Shown here: positions 8,873 to 17,834 of the stretch, piece after piece | Position numbering within the stretch: position 1 is the stretch's first letter | How the letters are laid out: every line of letters starts with the position of its first letter | Origin: CAHJXG01 sp964235485 | GTDB lineage: Bacteria; Pseudomonadota; Alphaproteobacteria; Acetobacterales; Acetobacteraceae | Direction of reading: 5' to 3' | Assembly: GCA_964235485.1 (NCBI GenBank) | Contig: CAXSAZ010000001.1 | Coordinates: forward strand, 372,001-436,000 | DNA: 64,000 bases | Notes under the pieces: model-generated | Seen by the model: the letters and a program-made list of their open reading frames with translations, nothing else | Databases searched by the model: none | Told to the model about the DNA's origin: nothing | Made by a program: the position numbers and the translations under genes

Positions 8873-9759
8873 GCGCGGGCACGGGGAAGGGCATCCTGCT
8901 CGCCGGCGGCAGCGGCACGCGGCTGCACCCGATCACGCTGGCCAGCAGCAAGCAACTGCTGCCGGTCTACGACAAGCCCATGGTGTACTACCCGCTGTCC
9001 GTGCTGATGCTGGCGGGGATCAAGGACATCATGATCATCTCCACGCCGGAGGACCTGCCACAGTTCCGCCGCCTGCTGGGCAGCGGGGAGCGGTTCGGCG
9101 TGCGCTTCACCTATGCGGAACAGCCGAGGCCGGAAGGGCTGGCCCAGGCGTTCCACATCGGCGAGGACTGGATCGCCGGGCAGCCTTGCGCGCTGGCCTT
9201 GGGCGACAACCTGATCTTCGGCGACCACCTGAGCGTGCTGCTGCGCGCCGCCGTTGCCCGGCCGGAGGGCGCCACCGTGTTCGCCTACCAGGTGCGCGAC
9301 CCCGAGCGTTACGGCGTCGTCGCCTTCGACGAAAGCGGGCGCGCCCAGGAGATCGTCGAGAAGCCGGCCGCGCCGAAGTCCAACTGGGCGGTGACCGGGC
9401 TGTATTTCTACGACGGCCGCGTGTCCGAGCTGGCCCGGCGCATCCGGCCCTCGGCCCGCGGCGAGCTGGAGATCACCGACTTGAACCAGATGTACTTGGA
9501 GGAAGGCACGCTGCACGTGGAGCGGCTCGGCCGCGGCTGCGCGTGGCTCGATGCCGGGATGCCGGACAGCCTCTTGCAGGCGGCGACCTTCGTGCAGACC
9601 ATCCAGAACCGCCAGGGGATGCTGGTCGGCTGCCCGGAGGAGGTCGCGTTCCGCATGGGCTACATCGACGCGGGCACCCTGCGCAGCGCGGCCAAGGGCT
9701 TGAGCAAGACGGAGCTGGGGCGCCTGCTGCTGGAACTCGCGGACGGATTGCACGCATGA
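8869..9759 (+). CDS. rfbA: Glucose-1-phosphate thymidylyltransferase
   Basis: First step of dTDP-rhamnose synthesis: glucose-1-phosphate plus dTTP gives dTDP-glucose. The 296-residue protein starts at a GTG (8869) sharing a GTGA overlap with the rfbB stop, giving the normal family length. The nucleotidyltransferase signature GILLAGGSGTRLHPIT is at residues 8-23, followed by SKQLLPVYDKPMVYYPLSVL and ALGDNLIFG. Later blocks EITDLNQMYLEEG and GCAWLDAGMPDSLL match RmlA. Its stop overlaps the rfbC ATG (ATGA). Confidence 0.96.
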   Translation: MSAGTGKGILLAGGSGTRLHPITLASSKQLLPVYDKPMVYYPLSVLMLAGIKDIMIISTPEDLPQFRRLLGSGERFGVRFTYAEQPRPEGLAQAFHIGEDWIAGQPCALALGDNLIFGDHLSVLLRAAVARPEGATVFAYQVRDPERYGVVAFDESGRAQEIVEKPAAPKSNWAVTGLYFYDGRVSELARRIRPSARGELEITDLNQMYLEEGTLHVERLGRGCAWLDAGMPDSLLQAATFVQTIQNRQGMLVGCPEEVAFRMGYIDAGTLRSAAKGLSKTELGRLLLELADGLHA

Positions 9760-10307
9760 AGGTTGAGCGCCTGCGGGTCCCCGATTTGATTCTGGTCACG
9801 CCGCCGCGGTTCGGCGACGCGCGGGGCTTCTTCTCCGAGGTGTTCAACGCGCCGCGGTTCGCCGAGGCCGGCATCGACATGCCGTTCGTGCAGGACAACC
9901 AAAGCCTGTCCCGGGAGCGCGGGGTGATCCGCGGCCTGCATTGCCAGGTGGCGCCGCATCCGCAAGGCAAGCTGGTGCGCTGCGTCCGGGGCGCGATCTG
10001 GGACGTGGCGGTGGACGCCCGCCGGGCCTCGCCGACCTTCGGGCAATGGGCGGCGGCGGAGCTGTCGGCAGAGAACTGGGCGCAGCTTTGGGTGCCGCCG
10101 GGCTTCCTGCACGGGTTCTGCACGTTGGAGGCGGACACGGAGGTGATCTACAAGGTAACGGACGTGTACGACCGCGCGTCGGAGCGGGGCGTAGCCTGGA
10201 ACGATCCGGACCTGGCGCTGCCCTGGCCGGTGGGGGAGGCGGAAGCCGTGCTGTCCGACAAGGACCGGCTGCTGCCGCGCTGGGCCGAGGCGCCGGCGTT
10301 GTTCTGA
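9756..10307 (+). CDS. rfbC: dTDP-4-dehydrorhamnose 3,5-epimerase
   Basis: Third step of dTDP-rhamnose synthesis, a double epimerisation at C3 and C5. The protein has 183 residues, the family's usual size. RmlC blocks are visible: DARGFFSEVFN, FVQDNQSLSRERGVIRGLHCQ with the catalytic-region histidine, GKLVRCVRGAIWDVAVD, and PPGFLHGFCTLE. The start ATG overlaps the rfbA stop, so B-A-C form one translation-coupled unit. The last gene of the pathway, rfbD, lies one gene further downstream. Confidence 0.96.
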   Translation: MKVERLRVPDLILVTPPRFGDARGFFSEVFNAPRFAEAGIDMPFVQDNQSLSRERGVIRGLHCQVAPHPQGKLVRCVRGAIWDVAVDARRASPTFGQWAAAELSAENWAQLWVPPGFLHGFCTLEADTEVIYKVTDVYDRASERGVAWNDPDLALPWPVGEAEAVLSDKDRLLPRWAEAPALF

Positions 10308-10429
10308 AGCACGGCTGGCCGCGGCCTCGGCGGAGCCAGGCGGGTCGGCGCCTTGCGGCGGAAGCGGGTTGCTGACAACACTGGCGCCGCGTCAGCCGGT
10401 GCAAGCCCGCCTCAAGTCGGAGAGATCGC

Positions 10430-11371
10430 ATGTCGCCCTGGATCGCACGGCTTGCCGCATCGGTCGCGCTCTTCGGCATGGCCGTCGCTGCACCGCTTCC
10501 GGCCCGGGCAGCCGACGACCTCTCGCTTTGGTCCGCCTACCAGAACGTGCTGAAGCCGGCGAAGTACGTGGACCTGACCCACACGATCACGCCGCGCATC
10601 CCCGTTTGGGCGGGCTTCGCCGCTTCCACCTTCGCGCAAGCGCAGGCCGGCGCGGACATCGAGGGCATGGCCAAGAAGGGCGAGACCTTCACCTACGGCA
10701 AGCACGGCTTCGAGGCGACGCAGTACACGCTGCGCACCGACCAACTCGGCACGCAGCTCGACCCGCCGGCGCATTGGGCGCCGGAATACCCGGCCATCGA
10801 CGAGCTGCCGCCGACCTACGCTGTCCGCCCCCTCGCAGTGATCTCGATGGTGGAGCAGGTCAAGGCAAACCCGAACTACGCTCTCACCGTGGCCGACATC
10901 GGGCGGTGGGAGGCCGCCCATGGGCGCATTCCAGAGGGCGCGGTGGTGTTCGTGCGCTCCGATTGGTCGGAGGCGTGGCCAGACCCGAAGCTCGCGACCC
11001 TCAAGGAGTTCCCCGGCGTCACGCTCGACGCGCTGAAGTTCCTGCATGAGCAACGGCATATCCTGTTCCACGGGCACGAGCCGCTCGACACCGACTCCAC
11101 GCCGACGCTGGAAGGCGAGTCCTGGCTCATGCACAACGGCTACGCGCAGGCGGAGGGCGTCGCCCACCTCGACCAGGTGCCGGAGGCCGGGGCGCTGGTC
11201 GCCATCGGATACCCGAAGTTCGGCGGCGGCACCGGCGGCTATGCCCGCTACGTCGCGATCTGCCCGCCTGGCTGGTCGTTCGGCGTGGCGATCGGTCCCG
11301 GCGACGCGCCGCTGCCCCGCTCAGACCGGCCGCTGCACTTCGACCAGGCTGCCGGGATGCGGGTGCGGTAG
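10430..11371 (+). CDS. Secreted cyclase-family (kynurenine formamidase-like) protein with altered metal motif
   Basis: A 313-residue protein with a Sec-type signal peptide (hydrophobic stretch SVALFGMAVAAPLPARA, probable cleavage after ARA near residue 27). The body belongs to the cyclase/kynurenine-formamidase superfamily: VDLTHTITPRIPVW, then LGTQLDPPAHW at residues 106-116, and GHEPLDTD further on. The family's metal-binding consensus HxGTHxDxPxH is present as QLGTQLDPPAH, with both leading histidines replaced by glutamine (Q105, Q109) while D111 and H115 remain. It may therefore bind metal differently or have lost formamidase-type activity. It interrupts the rhamnose genes between rfbC and rfbD. 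Substrate unknown. Confidence 0.8.
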   Translation: MSPWIARLAASVALFGMAVAAPLPARAADDLSLWSAYQNVLKPAKYVDLTHTITPRIPVWAGFAASTFAQAQAGADIEGMAKKGETFTYGKHGFEATQYTLRTDQLGTQLDPPAHWAPEYPAIDELPPTYAVRPLAVISMVEQVKANPNYALTVADIGRWEAAHGRIPEGAVVFVRSDWSEAWPDPKLATLKEFPGVTLDALKFLHEQRHILFHGHEPLDTDSTPTLEGESWLMHNGYAQAEGVAHLDQVPEAGALVAIGYPKFGGGTGGYARYVAICPPGWSFGVAIGPGDAPLPRSDRPLHFDQAAGMRVR

Positions 11372-11472
11372 CCTGACACCCCGCCGCTGGGCCGCATGGC
11401 TCCCCGGACTCCGGCCAGGGCGCGGTGGCGAGGCAACTTCTAGAACCGGGAAAACATGATTAGTATCGCGGC

Positions 11473-12363
11473 ATGGCAGTGATCATGGTCACCGGCGGCG
11501 CCGGGCAGTTCGCGACGGCGATGGAGCAGGAGGGCGGTGCGGTCGTGCGCCGGGTGGGCCGCCCGGCGTTCGACTTCGACCGGCCAGCGTCGATTGCGGA
11601 AACCGTGCAGGCCGTGCAGCCGACCCTCGTGGTCAACGCCGCCGCCTGGACCGCGGTGGATGCGGCGGAGGCCGAGCCGGAGGCCGCCGGCCGTGCCAAC
11701 CGCGACGGGCCGGCGGCGCTTGCGGCCCACTGCGCGGATGCGGGCATCCCGCTGATCCACGTTTCGACCGACTACGTGTTCGACGGCACCAAGGGCGCGC
11801 CCTACACCGAGGACGATCCCACCAACCCCACCGGCGTGTACGGCGCAACGAAGCTCGAAGGGGAGCAGGCCGTGCTGGCCGCCTGGCCCCATGCCATCGT
11901 GTTGCGGACGTCCTGGGTGTACTCGGCCACCGGCAAGAACTTCGCCCGCACCATGCTGGCCGCCGCGCAGAAGAACCCCCGCCTGCGCGTGGTGGCGGAC
12001 CAGCAGGGCTGTCCGACCGCGGCGCGGGACCTGGCAGTCGCGATCCTCGCCATTGCGGCCCGGCTGCGGGACGGGTGGCAGGATCAGTATGCCGGGGTGT
12101 TCCACGCGGCCGGCGCCGGCTCCACTACATGGCACGGGCTGGCCGAGGCGCTGTTCGAGGATGCGGCCCTTTACGGCCACCCCGCGCCGGCGGTGGACGC
12201 CATCGCCACCGCGGACTGGCCCACGCCGGCGCGGCGCCCGCCGGACAGCCGGCTCGATTGCACGAAGCTGTCGGAGGTGTTCGACGTGCGCTTGCCGGAC
12301 TGGCGCAGCGGCCTGTCGCGGGTGGTCGCCGAACTGCTGGCGACGTCCGCGCTGCGTCCTTGA
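11473..12363 (+). CDS. rfbD: dTDP-4-dehydrorhamnose reductase
   Basis: Final step of dTDP-L-rhamnose synthesis, NAD(P)H-dependent reduction of the 4-keto group. The 296-residue SDR shows VTGGAGQFA at the N-terminus, VVNAAAWTAVDAAE, HVSTDYVFDGTKGAPYTE and the catalytic VYGATKLEGE (YxxxK), all RmlD hallmarks. The glycine motif reads GGAGQFA, slightly different from the usual GxxGxxG, as is common in RmlD. The gene is followed after nine bases by a GT2 glycosyltransferase, probably co-transcribed. Confidence 0.95.
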   Translation: MAVIMVTGGAGQFATAMEQEGGAVVRRVGRPAFDFDRPASIAETVQAVQPTLVVNAAAWTAVDAAEAEPEAAGRANRDGPAALAAHCADAGIPLIHVSTDYVFDGTKGAPYTEDDPTNPTGVYGATKLEGEQAVLAAWPHAIVLRTSWVYSATGKNFARTMLAAAQKNPRLRVVADQQGCPTAARDLAVAILAIAARLRDGWQDQYAGVFHAAGAGSTTWHGLAEALFEDAALYGHPAPAVDAIATADWPTPARRPPDSRLDCTKLSEVFDVRLPDWRSGLSRVVAELLATSALRP

Positions 12364-12372
12364 CAGGCGGCC

Positions 12373-13410
12373 GTGTCGGCACTGCCCCATCCCGGCTCGG
12401 CCCCGCCGCTCACCGCGGAGCGGACGCTTTCGGCGGCCCGGATGCCGACCGTCGCCGTCCTGCTGTCCACCTTCAACGGCGAGCAGTTCCTCGACGACCA
12501 GCTCCAAAGCCTGCTGCGGCAGACGGTGGCGGATTGGGTGCTGTACTGGCGGGACGATGGGTCGAGCGACGGCACGGTGGACATCATGCGGCGCTTCATG
12601 GCGGGACCCGGTGCCGGGCGGTGCCACGCGGTGCTGGACCCGCCGGGCCGGCTGCGCCCGACGGGGAGTTTCATGGCGTTGCTGCGCGCCGCGGTGCAGA
12701 CGGACGCGGCTGCCGTGGCCTTCGCCGACCAGGACGACGTGTGGCTGCCGGAAAAGCTGGCCCGCGCGGTCGCGGCGCTGCAGCCCGACTCGCGCCCGGC
12801 GCTGTATTGCAGCCGGCAGCTCCTGGTCGATGAGGCGCTCCGGCATATCGGCGTGTCGGCGCGGCTGCATCAACCGCCGGGCTTCCCCGCGGCGCTGACG
12901 CAGAACGTCGCCACGGGGTGCACCCTGGTGCTGAACCAGGCCGCGGCGCGGCTGGTGGCCGGCAGCCGCCCGCCGCCGGCGACGCTGCATGACTGGTGGA
13001 GCTACCTGGTCGTCTCCGCCCATGGCGGCCGGGTGGTGGCGGACGCGACGCCCACGGTGCTGTATCGCCAGCACGGCGGCAACGCCGTGGGTGCGCCTGC
13101 CTCCATGCGCCGGCGGTTCTTCGAGGCGCTGCGGCGCGGACCCGGCGCGTTCATGGCCGTGCTGCGCGGCCACGTCGCGGCCCTGCGGGCGCAGCCGGAT
13201 TTGCTCACCCCGGACGCGGCGGCGGCGTTGGACGTGGTGGAGGCAGGCTTGCAGGGCGGGGTGCCGCAGCGTTTGGCGGCGCTGCAGCTCGGCGGCTTGT
13301 CGCGGCAAACCTGGCAGGAGACGTTGATGTTCCGCTTGTGGTTCCTGGTGGATCATCCGCCCGCGTCGCCGCCGGGCCAGCCGCAGGCCAGCAGCGCCGG
13401 CCGCATGTGA
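12373..13410 (+). CDS. Glycosyltransferase family 2 (rhamnosyltransferase-like)
   Basis: A GT-A fold glycosyltransferase of up to 345 residues. VAVLLSTFNGEQFLDDQLQS is followed by YWRDDGSSDGTVDIM and AFADQDDVWLPEKL; the DQDD motif supplies the metal-binding aspartates. This combination is typical of rhamnosyltransferases and O-antigen GT2 enzymes, and its place after rfbD supports rhamnose transfer (inference). The start is uncertain: the GTG at 12373 gives the full length, while the ATG at 12442 begins directly before the GT2 domain. The last 58 bases overlap, on the opposite strand, the end of the pseudouridine synthase gene. Confidence 0.88.
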   Translation: MSALPHPGSAPPLTAERTLSAARMPTVAVLLSTFNGEQFLDDQLQSLLRQTVADWVLYWRDDGSSDGTVDIMRRFMAGPGAGRCHAVLDPPGRLRPTGSFMALLRAAVQTDAAAVAFADQDDVWLPEKLARAVAALQPDSRPALYCSRQLLVDEALRHIGVSARLHQPPGFPAALTQNVATGCTLVLNQAAARLVAGSRPPPATLHDWWSYLVVSAHGGRVVADATPTVLYRQHGGNAVGAPASMRRRFFEALRRGPGAFMAVLRGHVAALRAQPDLLTPDAAAALDVVEAGLQGGVPQRLAALQLGGLSRQTWQETLMFRLWFLVDHPPASPPGQPQASSAGRM

Positions 13411-14021
13411 GGCGGCGGCGGGGCCGTGGCGGCGAGCGGCGGCACCAAGGGCAAGGCGATGGCGCGGGCCAGCAACTGCATCGGCCCATCCTCGCACCCT
13501 CCGTCGCCGCGCCCATAAACCGGGTCGCCCACGATGGGATGGCCCAGCCCGGCGCAATGCACCCGGATCTGGTGGGTCCGCCCGGTCCAGGGCTGCAGCT
13601 CCAGCCAGGCGAGGCCGCCGGCCTGGCCCATCACGTGCCAGCCCGTGCGCGCCGGGGCGCCGTCCGGTCCCGGCTCCATGCGCCACCCCGAGGGCGTGCT
13701 GCGCTTCTGCAAACGGTTGGACACCTCGCCCGACGCCGCCTTGGGCACGCCGTGCACCACGGCCCAGTAGGTCTTGCGCGCCGACCTGGCCGTGAACGCC
13801 GCCTGCGCCGCGAGCAGCGCCTGCTTGCGCAGCGCCACCACCAGGCACCCGGCGGTGTCGGCATCCAGGCGGTGCACGAGCCACGGGCCGTCCTTGCGCC
13901 GGGATAACATAGGGAAGCTGTCCTCGACGCTGGCGCCGCCGCCGGGTCCTGGATGCACCGGCAAGCCGGCCGGCTTGTTCAACACCACGAAATGCTGGCT
14001 TTGGAACAGGATCGGGATCAT
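13353..14021 (-). CDS. RNA pseudouridine synthase, RluA type
   Basis: Isomerises uridine to pseudouridine in structured RNA. The 222-residue protein begins IPILFQSQHFVVLNKPAGLPVHPG, then carries the catalytic motif HRLDADTAG (Asp nucleophile in HRLD) and the RluA-type GRTHQIRVHCAGLGHPIVGDPVYG. No N-terminal S4 domain is present. I chose the ATG at 14021 because domain homology starts there; an in-frame start at 14102 would overlap the divergent methyltransferase gene. Exact rRNA or tRNA target cannot be read from the sequence. Confidence 0.92.
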   Translation of the reverse strand: MIPILFQSQHFVVLNKPAGLPVHPGPGGGASVEDSFPMLSRRKDGPWLVHRLDADTAGCLVVALRKQALLAAQAAFTARSARKTYWAVVHGVPKAASGEVSNRLQKRSTPSGWRMEPGPDGAPARTGWHVMGQAGGLAWLELQPWTGRTHQIRVHCAGLGHPIVGDPVYGRGDGGCEDGPMQLLARAIALPLVPPLAATAPPPPHMRPALLACGWPGGDAGG

Positions 14022-14064
14022 CCCGCCAGGTTGACAGCGGCGCCCCGGCGGCGGAAGCACCCCC

Positions 14065-14793
14065 ATGCCCGACGACCGGATCTGCGGCTTGAACGCCGTC
14101 ACCGCCCTGTTCGCCTGCCGCGCCCCCGACGTGATCCGCTTGTTCTACAACGAGGACAGCAAAACGCGGGTCGGCCCGCTCTGCGCCGAGCTGGCCCGTA
14201 TGCGCCGCCCTTACCGCCTGCTGCCGCCTGACGAGCTGGAACGCGCCGCCGGCACCCCGCACCATGGCGGCGTCGTGGCCATCGCGACGCCCCGGCCGCT
14301 GGGCATGTTGGACTTCGTGCGCCCGCCGCGCCTCCCGCTGCTGCTGATCCTGGACAGCGTGGGCAACCCGCACAACCTGGGCGCCATCGCCCGCAGCGCC
14401 GCGTTCTTCGGCGTGCGCGCCATGGTGCTGCACGACACGCCGCTGCAGGCCATGCCGTCGGACGCCGCCTACCGCGTGGCGGAGGGTGGGCTTGAGTACT
14501 TGGAGGTGTCCAAGACCCGCAACCTGCGCAAGGCGCTGCTGGCGCTCGATCCCTATTACCGCACCGTTGCCGCGACGCTGACGGAGGAGGCCGTGCCCGT
14601 CACCGCCCTGCCGCGGGACCGCCCGGTGGCGCTGGTGCTGGGCAACGAGGAGCGGGGGGTCGGCTTCGACGCGCTGGAAACCTGCCGCCGCCGGGTCCGA
14701 ATCCAGGGCCACGGCGCGATGCAGAGCCTGAACGTCGCGCAGGCCGCCGCCGTGCTGCTGCATACGCTCACCAGCCCAATCGCGAGGACCTGA
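14065..14793 (+). CDS. TrmH/SpoU-family RNA 2'-O-methyltransferase
   Basis: A 242-residue SPOUT-class methyltransferase acting on rRNA or tRNA ribose with S-adenosylmethionine. An N-terminal substrate-binding domain (ICGLNAVTALF) is followed by the three SpoU motifs: LDSVGNPHNLGAIARSAAFFGV, LVLGNEERGVG and QSLNVAQAAAVLLH, which form the knotted cofactor site. Specific target unknown. The stop overlaps by one base the start of the downstream dehydrogenase (TGATG), and the gene is divergent from the pseudouridine synthase, so two RNA-modifying genes share a 43-base promoter gap. Confidence 0.93.
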   Translation: MPDDRICGLNAVTALFACRAPDVIRLFYNEDSKTRVGPLCAELARMRRPYRLLPPDELERAAGTPHHGGVVAIATPRPLGMLDFVRPPRLPLLLILDSVGNPHNLGAIARSAAFFGVRAMVLHDTPLQAMPSDAAYRVAEGGLEYLEVSKTRNLRKALLALDPYYRTVAATLTEEAVPVTALPRDRPVALVLGNEERGVGFDALETCRRRVRIQGHGAMQSLNVAQAAAVLLHTLTSPIART

Positions 14794-15773
14794 TGCGCAT
14801 CCACGTCCAGAACCTGCCTGACGACCGGGCATTCGCCATCACCCCGGCGCAGTGGGACGCCGCCGCAGCCCGCGCCCCGGACGTGTCGGACGGGCACGCC
14901 GTGACCTTTGGCGAGACGTCCGAGGCGTTCCAGGCCGCAATCGGCGAGGCTGAGGCGCTGGTGGCGCAGACCGGCGCGGTCCGCCGGCTATTTCCCGCGG
15001 ACGCGCCGCGGCTGAAGCTGATCTACTGCACGGCGGCTGGCCTCGACTCGCTGGCCCCCTTCGACCGGCTCCCGCCCGGCGCGGCGCTGCTGAACAACCG
15101 CGGCACGCACGGCGTGAAGGCCGGCGAGTACGGCATCATGGCGTTGCTGATGCTGGCCGCCGGCGTGCCGGGCTTCGCCACGGCGCAGCGGGCCGGGCAG
15201 TGGGCGCCGCGGCACGGTTCCGTGCTGGCGGGGCGGCGGGTGACGGTGGCCGGGCTGGGCACGCTGGGCGGCGCGGTCGCCGAGCAGGCGGCGCGGTTCG
15301 GTATGCGCGTCACCGGCGTCCGCACCCGGGCCGAGCCGCACCCGGTCTGCACGGAGGTCGTTGCCCTGGCCGAGCTGGACTCGGTGCTCGGCGATACGGA
15401 GTTCCTGGTGCTGGCGCTGCCGCTCACGGACGCGACGCGGGGCGTGCTGGACCGCCGCCGCATCGCCCTGCTGCCGCCGGGCGCCGGGGTGGTGAACATC
15501 GGCCGCGGCGCGCTGCTCGACCAGGACGCGCTGTGCGACGCGCTGGAGGACGGCCGCCTGTCCGGCGCGGTGCTGGACGTGTTCGTGCCGGAGCCGGTGC
15601 CGCCGGGTCACCGGCTTTGGGCAACGCCGAACTTGGTGATGACGCCGCACGTTTCGGCCGACGACCCCGATACGTATATCCCGCTCAGCTTGGACATCTT
15701 CTTCCAGAACCTGCGGGCGCTCCGCAACGGCGCGCCGCTGCCGAACCGCTTTGACACCGCACGGGGGTATTGA
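14793..15773 (+). CDS. D-2-hydroxyacid dehydrogenase family protein
   Basis: A 326-residue NAD(P)-dependent oxidoreductase of the D-isomer-specific 2-hydroxyacid dehydrogenase family. The nucleotide-binding GLGTLGG motif is near residue 150, NIGRGALLDQDAL supplies the conserved Arg region, DVFVPEPVPPGHRLW the Glu region, and MTPHVSA the catalytic histidine. The N-terminal part is divergent, as in glyoxylate/hydroxypyruvate reductase-like members. Probably co-translated with the methyltransferase gene upstream through a TGATG overlap. Substrate cannot be inferred. Confidence 0.88.
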   Translation: MRIHVQNLPDDRAFAITPAQWDAAAARAPDVSDGHAVTFGETSEAFQAAIGEAEALVAQTGAVRRLFPADAPRLKLIYCTAAGLDSLAPFDRLPPGAALLNNRGTHGVKAGEYGIMALLMLAAGVPGFATAQRAGQWAPRHGSVLAGRRVTVAGLGTLGGAVAEQAARFGMRVTGVRTRAEPHPVCTEVVALAELDSVLGDTEFLVLALPLTDATRGVLDRRRIALLPPGAGVVNIGRGALLDQDALCDALEDGRLSGAVLDVFVPEPVPPGHRLWATPNLVMTPHVSADDPDTYIPLSLDIFFQNLRALRNGAPLPNRFDTARGY

Positions 15774-15901
15774 ACCTGAAGGTTTGCAATTGCTCATAAG
15801 TTGATAGACTGTAACGAGATCCGCCTTTTGATCCAATCCGGCCTGCCGTGTTCACAGCTTGTGGGCACGCCGCCGCCCCACACGTGACTGGAGACGCCAC
15901 C

Positions 15902-17752
15902 ATGCCCGCTTACCGTTCCCGCACCACCACCCACGGCCGCAACATGGCGGGGGCGCGTGGCCTGTGGCGCGCGACCGGCATGAAGGACGGGGACTTCGGC
16001 AAGCCGATCATCGCCGTGGTCAACTCCTTCACCCAGTTCGTGCCCGGCCATGTCCACCTGAAGGACCTGGGCCAGCTCGTGGCAACCGAGATCGAGGCGG
16101 CGGGCGGTGTCGCCAAGGAGTTCAACACCATCGCGGTCGATGACGGCATCGCCATGGGCCATGACGGGATGCTCTACAGCCTGCCGTCGCGCGACCTGAT
16201 CGCCGACAGCGTCGAGTACATGGTCAACGCGCACTGCGCGGACGCCATGGTGTGCATCTCCAACTGCGACAAGATCACGCCCGGTATGCTGATGGCGTCC
16301 ATGCGGATCAACGTGCCCACCGTGTTCGTCTCGGGCGGGCCGATGGAGGCGGGCAAGGTCACGGTCGGCGGCAAGACGCGCAGCGTGGATTTGGTTGATG
16401 CCATGGTGGCCGCCGCGGACAGCCGGGTCAGCGAGGCGGACGTGCAGGCCATCGAGCGGTCGGCCTGCCCGACCTGCGGTTCCTGCTCCGGCATGTTCAC
16501 CGCCAACTCCATGAACTGCTTGATGGAGGCGCTGGGCCTTGCCCTGCCTGGCAATGGCACGCTGGTCGCGACCCACGCCGACCGCCGCGGCCTGTTCCAA
16601 GAGGCCGGGCGGCTGATCGTCGATCTGGCGCAACGCTTCTACGAGCGGGACGACGCCCGGGTGCTGCCGCGCGGCGTCGCCGGGCGGGCGGCGTTCGAGA
16701 ACGCCATGACGCTGGACATCGCTATGGGCGGGTCCACCAATACCGTGCTGCACCTCTTGGCGGCGGCGCACGAGGCGGGGGTGGATTTCACGATGGCCGA
16801 CATCGACCGCCTGTCCCGCCGGGTGCCGGTGCTGTGCAAAGTGGCGCCGAGCGTGGCCGACGTGCATGTGGAGGACGTGCACCGCGCGGGCGGGATCATG
16901 GCGATCCTGGGCGAGCTGGACCGCGCCGGGCTGCTGAACACCACCGTGCCGACGGTGCATGCCGAAACGCTGGGCGCGGCGTTGGCGCGGTGGGACGTGG
17001 CGGGCAACGCAAGCGAGGGCGTCCGGACCTTCTACCAAGCAGCCCCCGGCGGCGTGCCGACGCAGGTGGCGTTCAGCCAGGACCGCCGTTACCGCGCGCT
17101 GGACACGGACCGCGAGGCGGGCGTGATCCACGATGCCGCGCACGCCTTTTCGCGGGATGGCGGCCTGGCCGTGCTGTATGGCAACCTGGCCGAGGATGGC
17201 TGCATCGTGAAGACCGCGGGCGTGGACGCGGCCATCCTGGCGTTCGCCGGCCCGGCCCGCATCTTTGAAAGCCAGGACGCGGCGGTGGAGGGCATCCTGG
17301 GCGGCCGGGTGGCCGCTGGCGATGTCGTGCTGATCCGCTACGAGGGTCCGAAGGGCGGTCCCGGTATGCAGGAGATGCTGTATCCGACCAGCTACTTGAA
17401 GTCGAAGGGCCTGGGCAAAGCCTGCGCCCTGGTCACGGACGGCCGGTTCTCCGGCGGCTCATCGGGCCTGTCGATTGGCCACGTGTCGCCGGAAGCGGCG
17501 GAGGGCGGCACGATTGGTTTGGTGGAAGAAGGGGACCGCATCGAGATCGACATCCCCGCCCGCACCATCCGCTTGGCCGTGCCGGATGAGGAACTGGCCC
17601 GGCGCCGGGCCGCGATGGATGCAAAGGGGCACGACGCCTGGCACCCTGGCCCGCGCGCCCGCGCCGTTTCCACCGCTTTGCGCGCTTATGCCGCGTTGAC
17701 CACCTCGGCCTCGCGCGGCGCCGTTCGGGATGTCGGCCAGCTCAGCCGGTAA
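15902..17752 (+). CDS. ilvD: Dihydroxy-acid dehydratase
   Basis: Third common step of valine/isoleucine synthesis, dehydrating 2,3-dihydroxy acids to 2-keto acids with an iron-sulfur cluster. The 616-residue product has the same length as the E. coli enzyme. Cluster and metal motifs are visible: SNCDKITPGM near residue 122 and CPTCGSCSGMFTANSMNC near residue 195; GGSTNTVLHLLA and SGGSSGLSIGHVSPEAAEGG follow. The ATG at 15902 is preceded by a GGAG ribosome site and starts the family-typical PAYRSRTTTHGRNMAGARGLW. The upstream gap (15774-15901) is AT-rich and probably contains its own promoter. Confidence 0.97.
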   Translation: MPAYRSRTTTHGRNMAGARGLWRATGMKDGDFGKPIIAVVNSFTQFVPGHVHLKDLGQLVATEIEAAGGVAKEFNTIAVDDGIAMGHDGMLYSLPSRDLIADSVEYMVNAHCADAMVCISNCDKITPGMLMASMRINVPTVFVSGGPMEAGKVTVGGKTRSVDLVDAMVAAADSRVSEADVQAIERSACPTCGSCSGMFTANSMNCLMEALGLALPGNGTLVATHADRRGLFQEAGRLIVDLAQRFYERDDARVLPRGVAGRAAFENAMTLDIAMGGSTNTVLHLLAAAHEAGVDFTMADIDRLSRRVPVLCKVAPSVADVHVEDVHRAGGIMAILGELDRAGLLNTTVPTVHAETLGAALARWDVAGNASEGVRTFYQAAPGGVPTQVAFSQDRRYRALDTDREAGVIHDAAHAFSRDGGLAVLYGNLAEDGCIVKTAGVDAAILAFAGPARIFESQDAAVEGILGGRVAAGDVVLIRYEGPKGGPGMQEMLYPTSYLKSKGLGKACALVTDGRFSGGSSGLSIGHVSPEAAEGGTIGLVEEGDRIEIDIPARTIRLAVPDEELARRRAAMDAKGHDAWHPGPRARAVSTALRAYAALTTSASRGAVRDVGQLSR

Positions 17753-17834
17753 GACGCAGCATCCCACGGGTCAGCGGCAAGGTGGTGGCGTGCCGCGGAT
17801 GGCCGTGTGCAGGCGGGAATGCCGATCAGGAGGG

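Noticed and set aside
11440..14832. Very long open frame on the minus strand covering the rfbD-GT2-TrmH region
   Set aside because: It is antisense to well-supported genes, is Arg/His/Gln-rich without domain character, and is the expected shadow of high-GC codon usage.
15784..15818. Possible -35/-10 promoter for ilvD (TTGCAA and TAGACT)
   Set aside because: The spacer is only 15 bases and alternative pairings are equally good, so the exact promoter cannot be assigned although the region is AT-rich.
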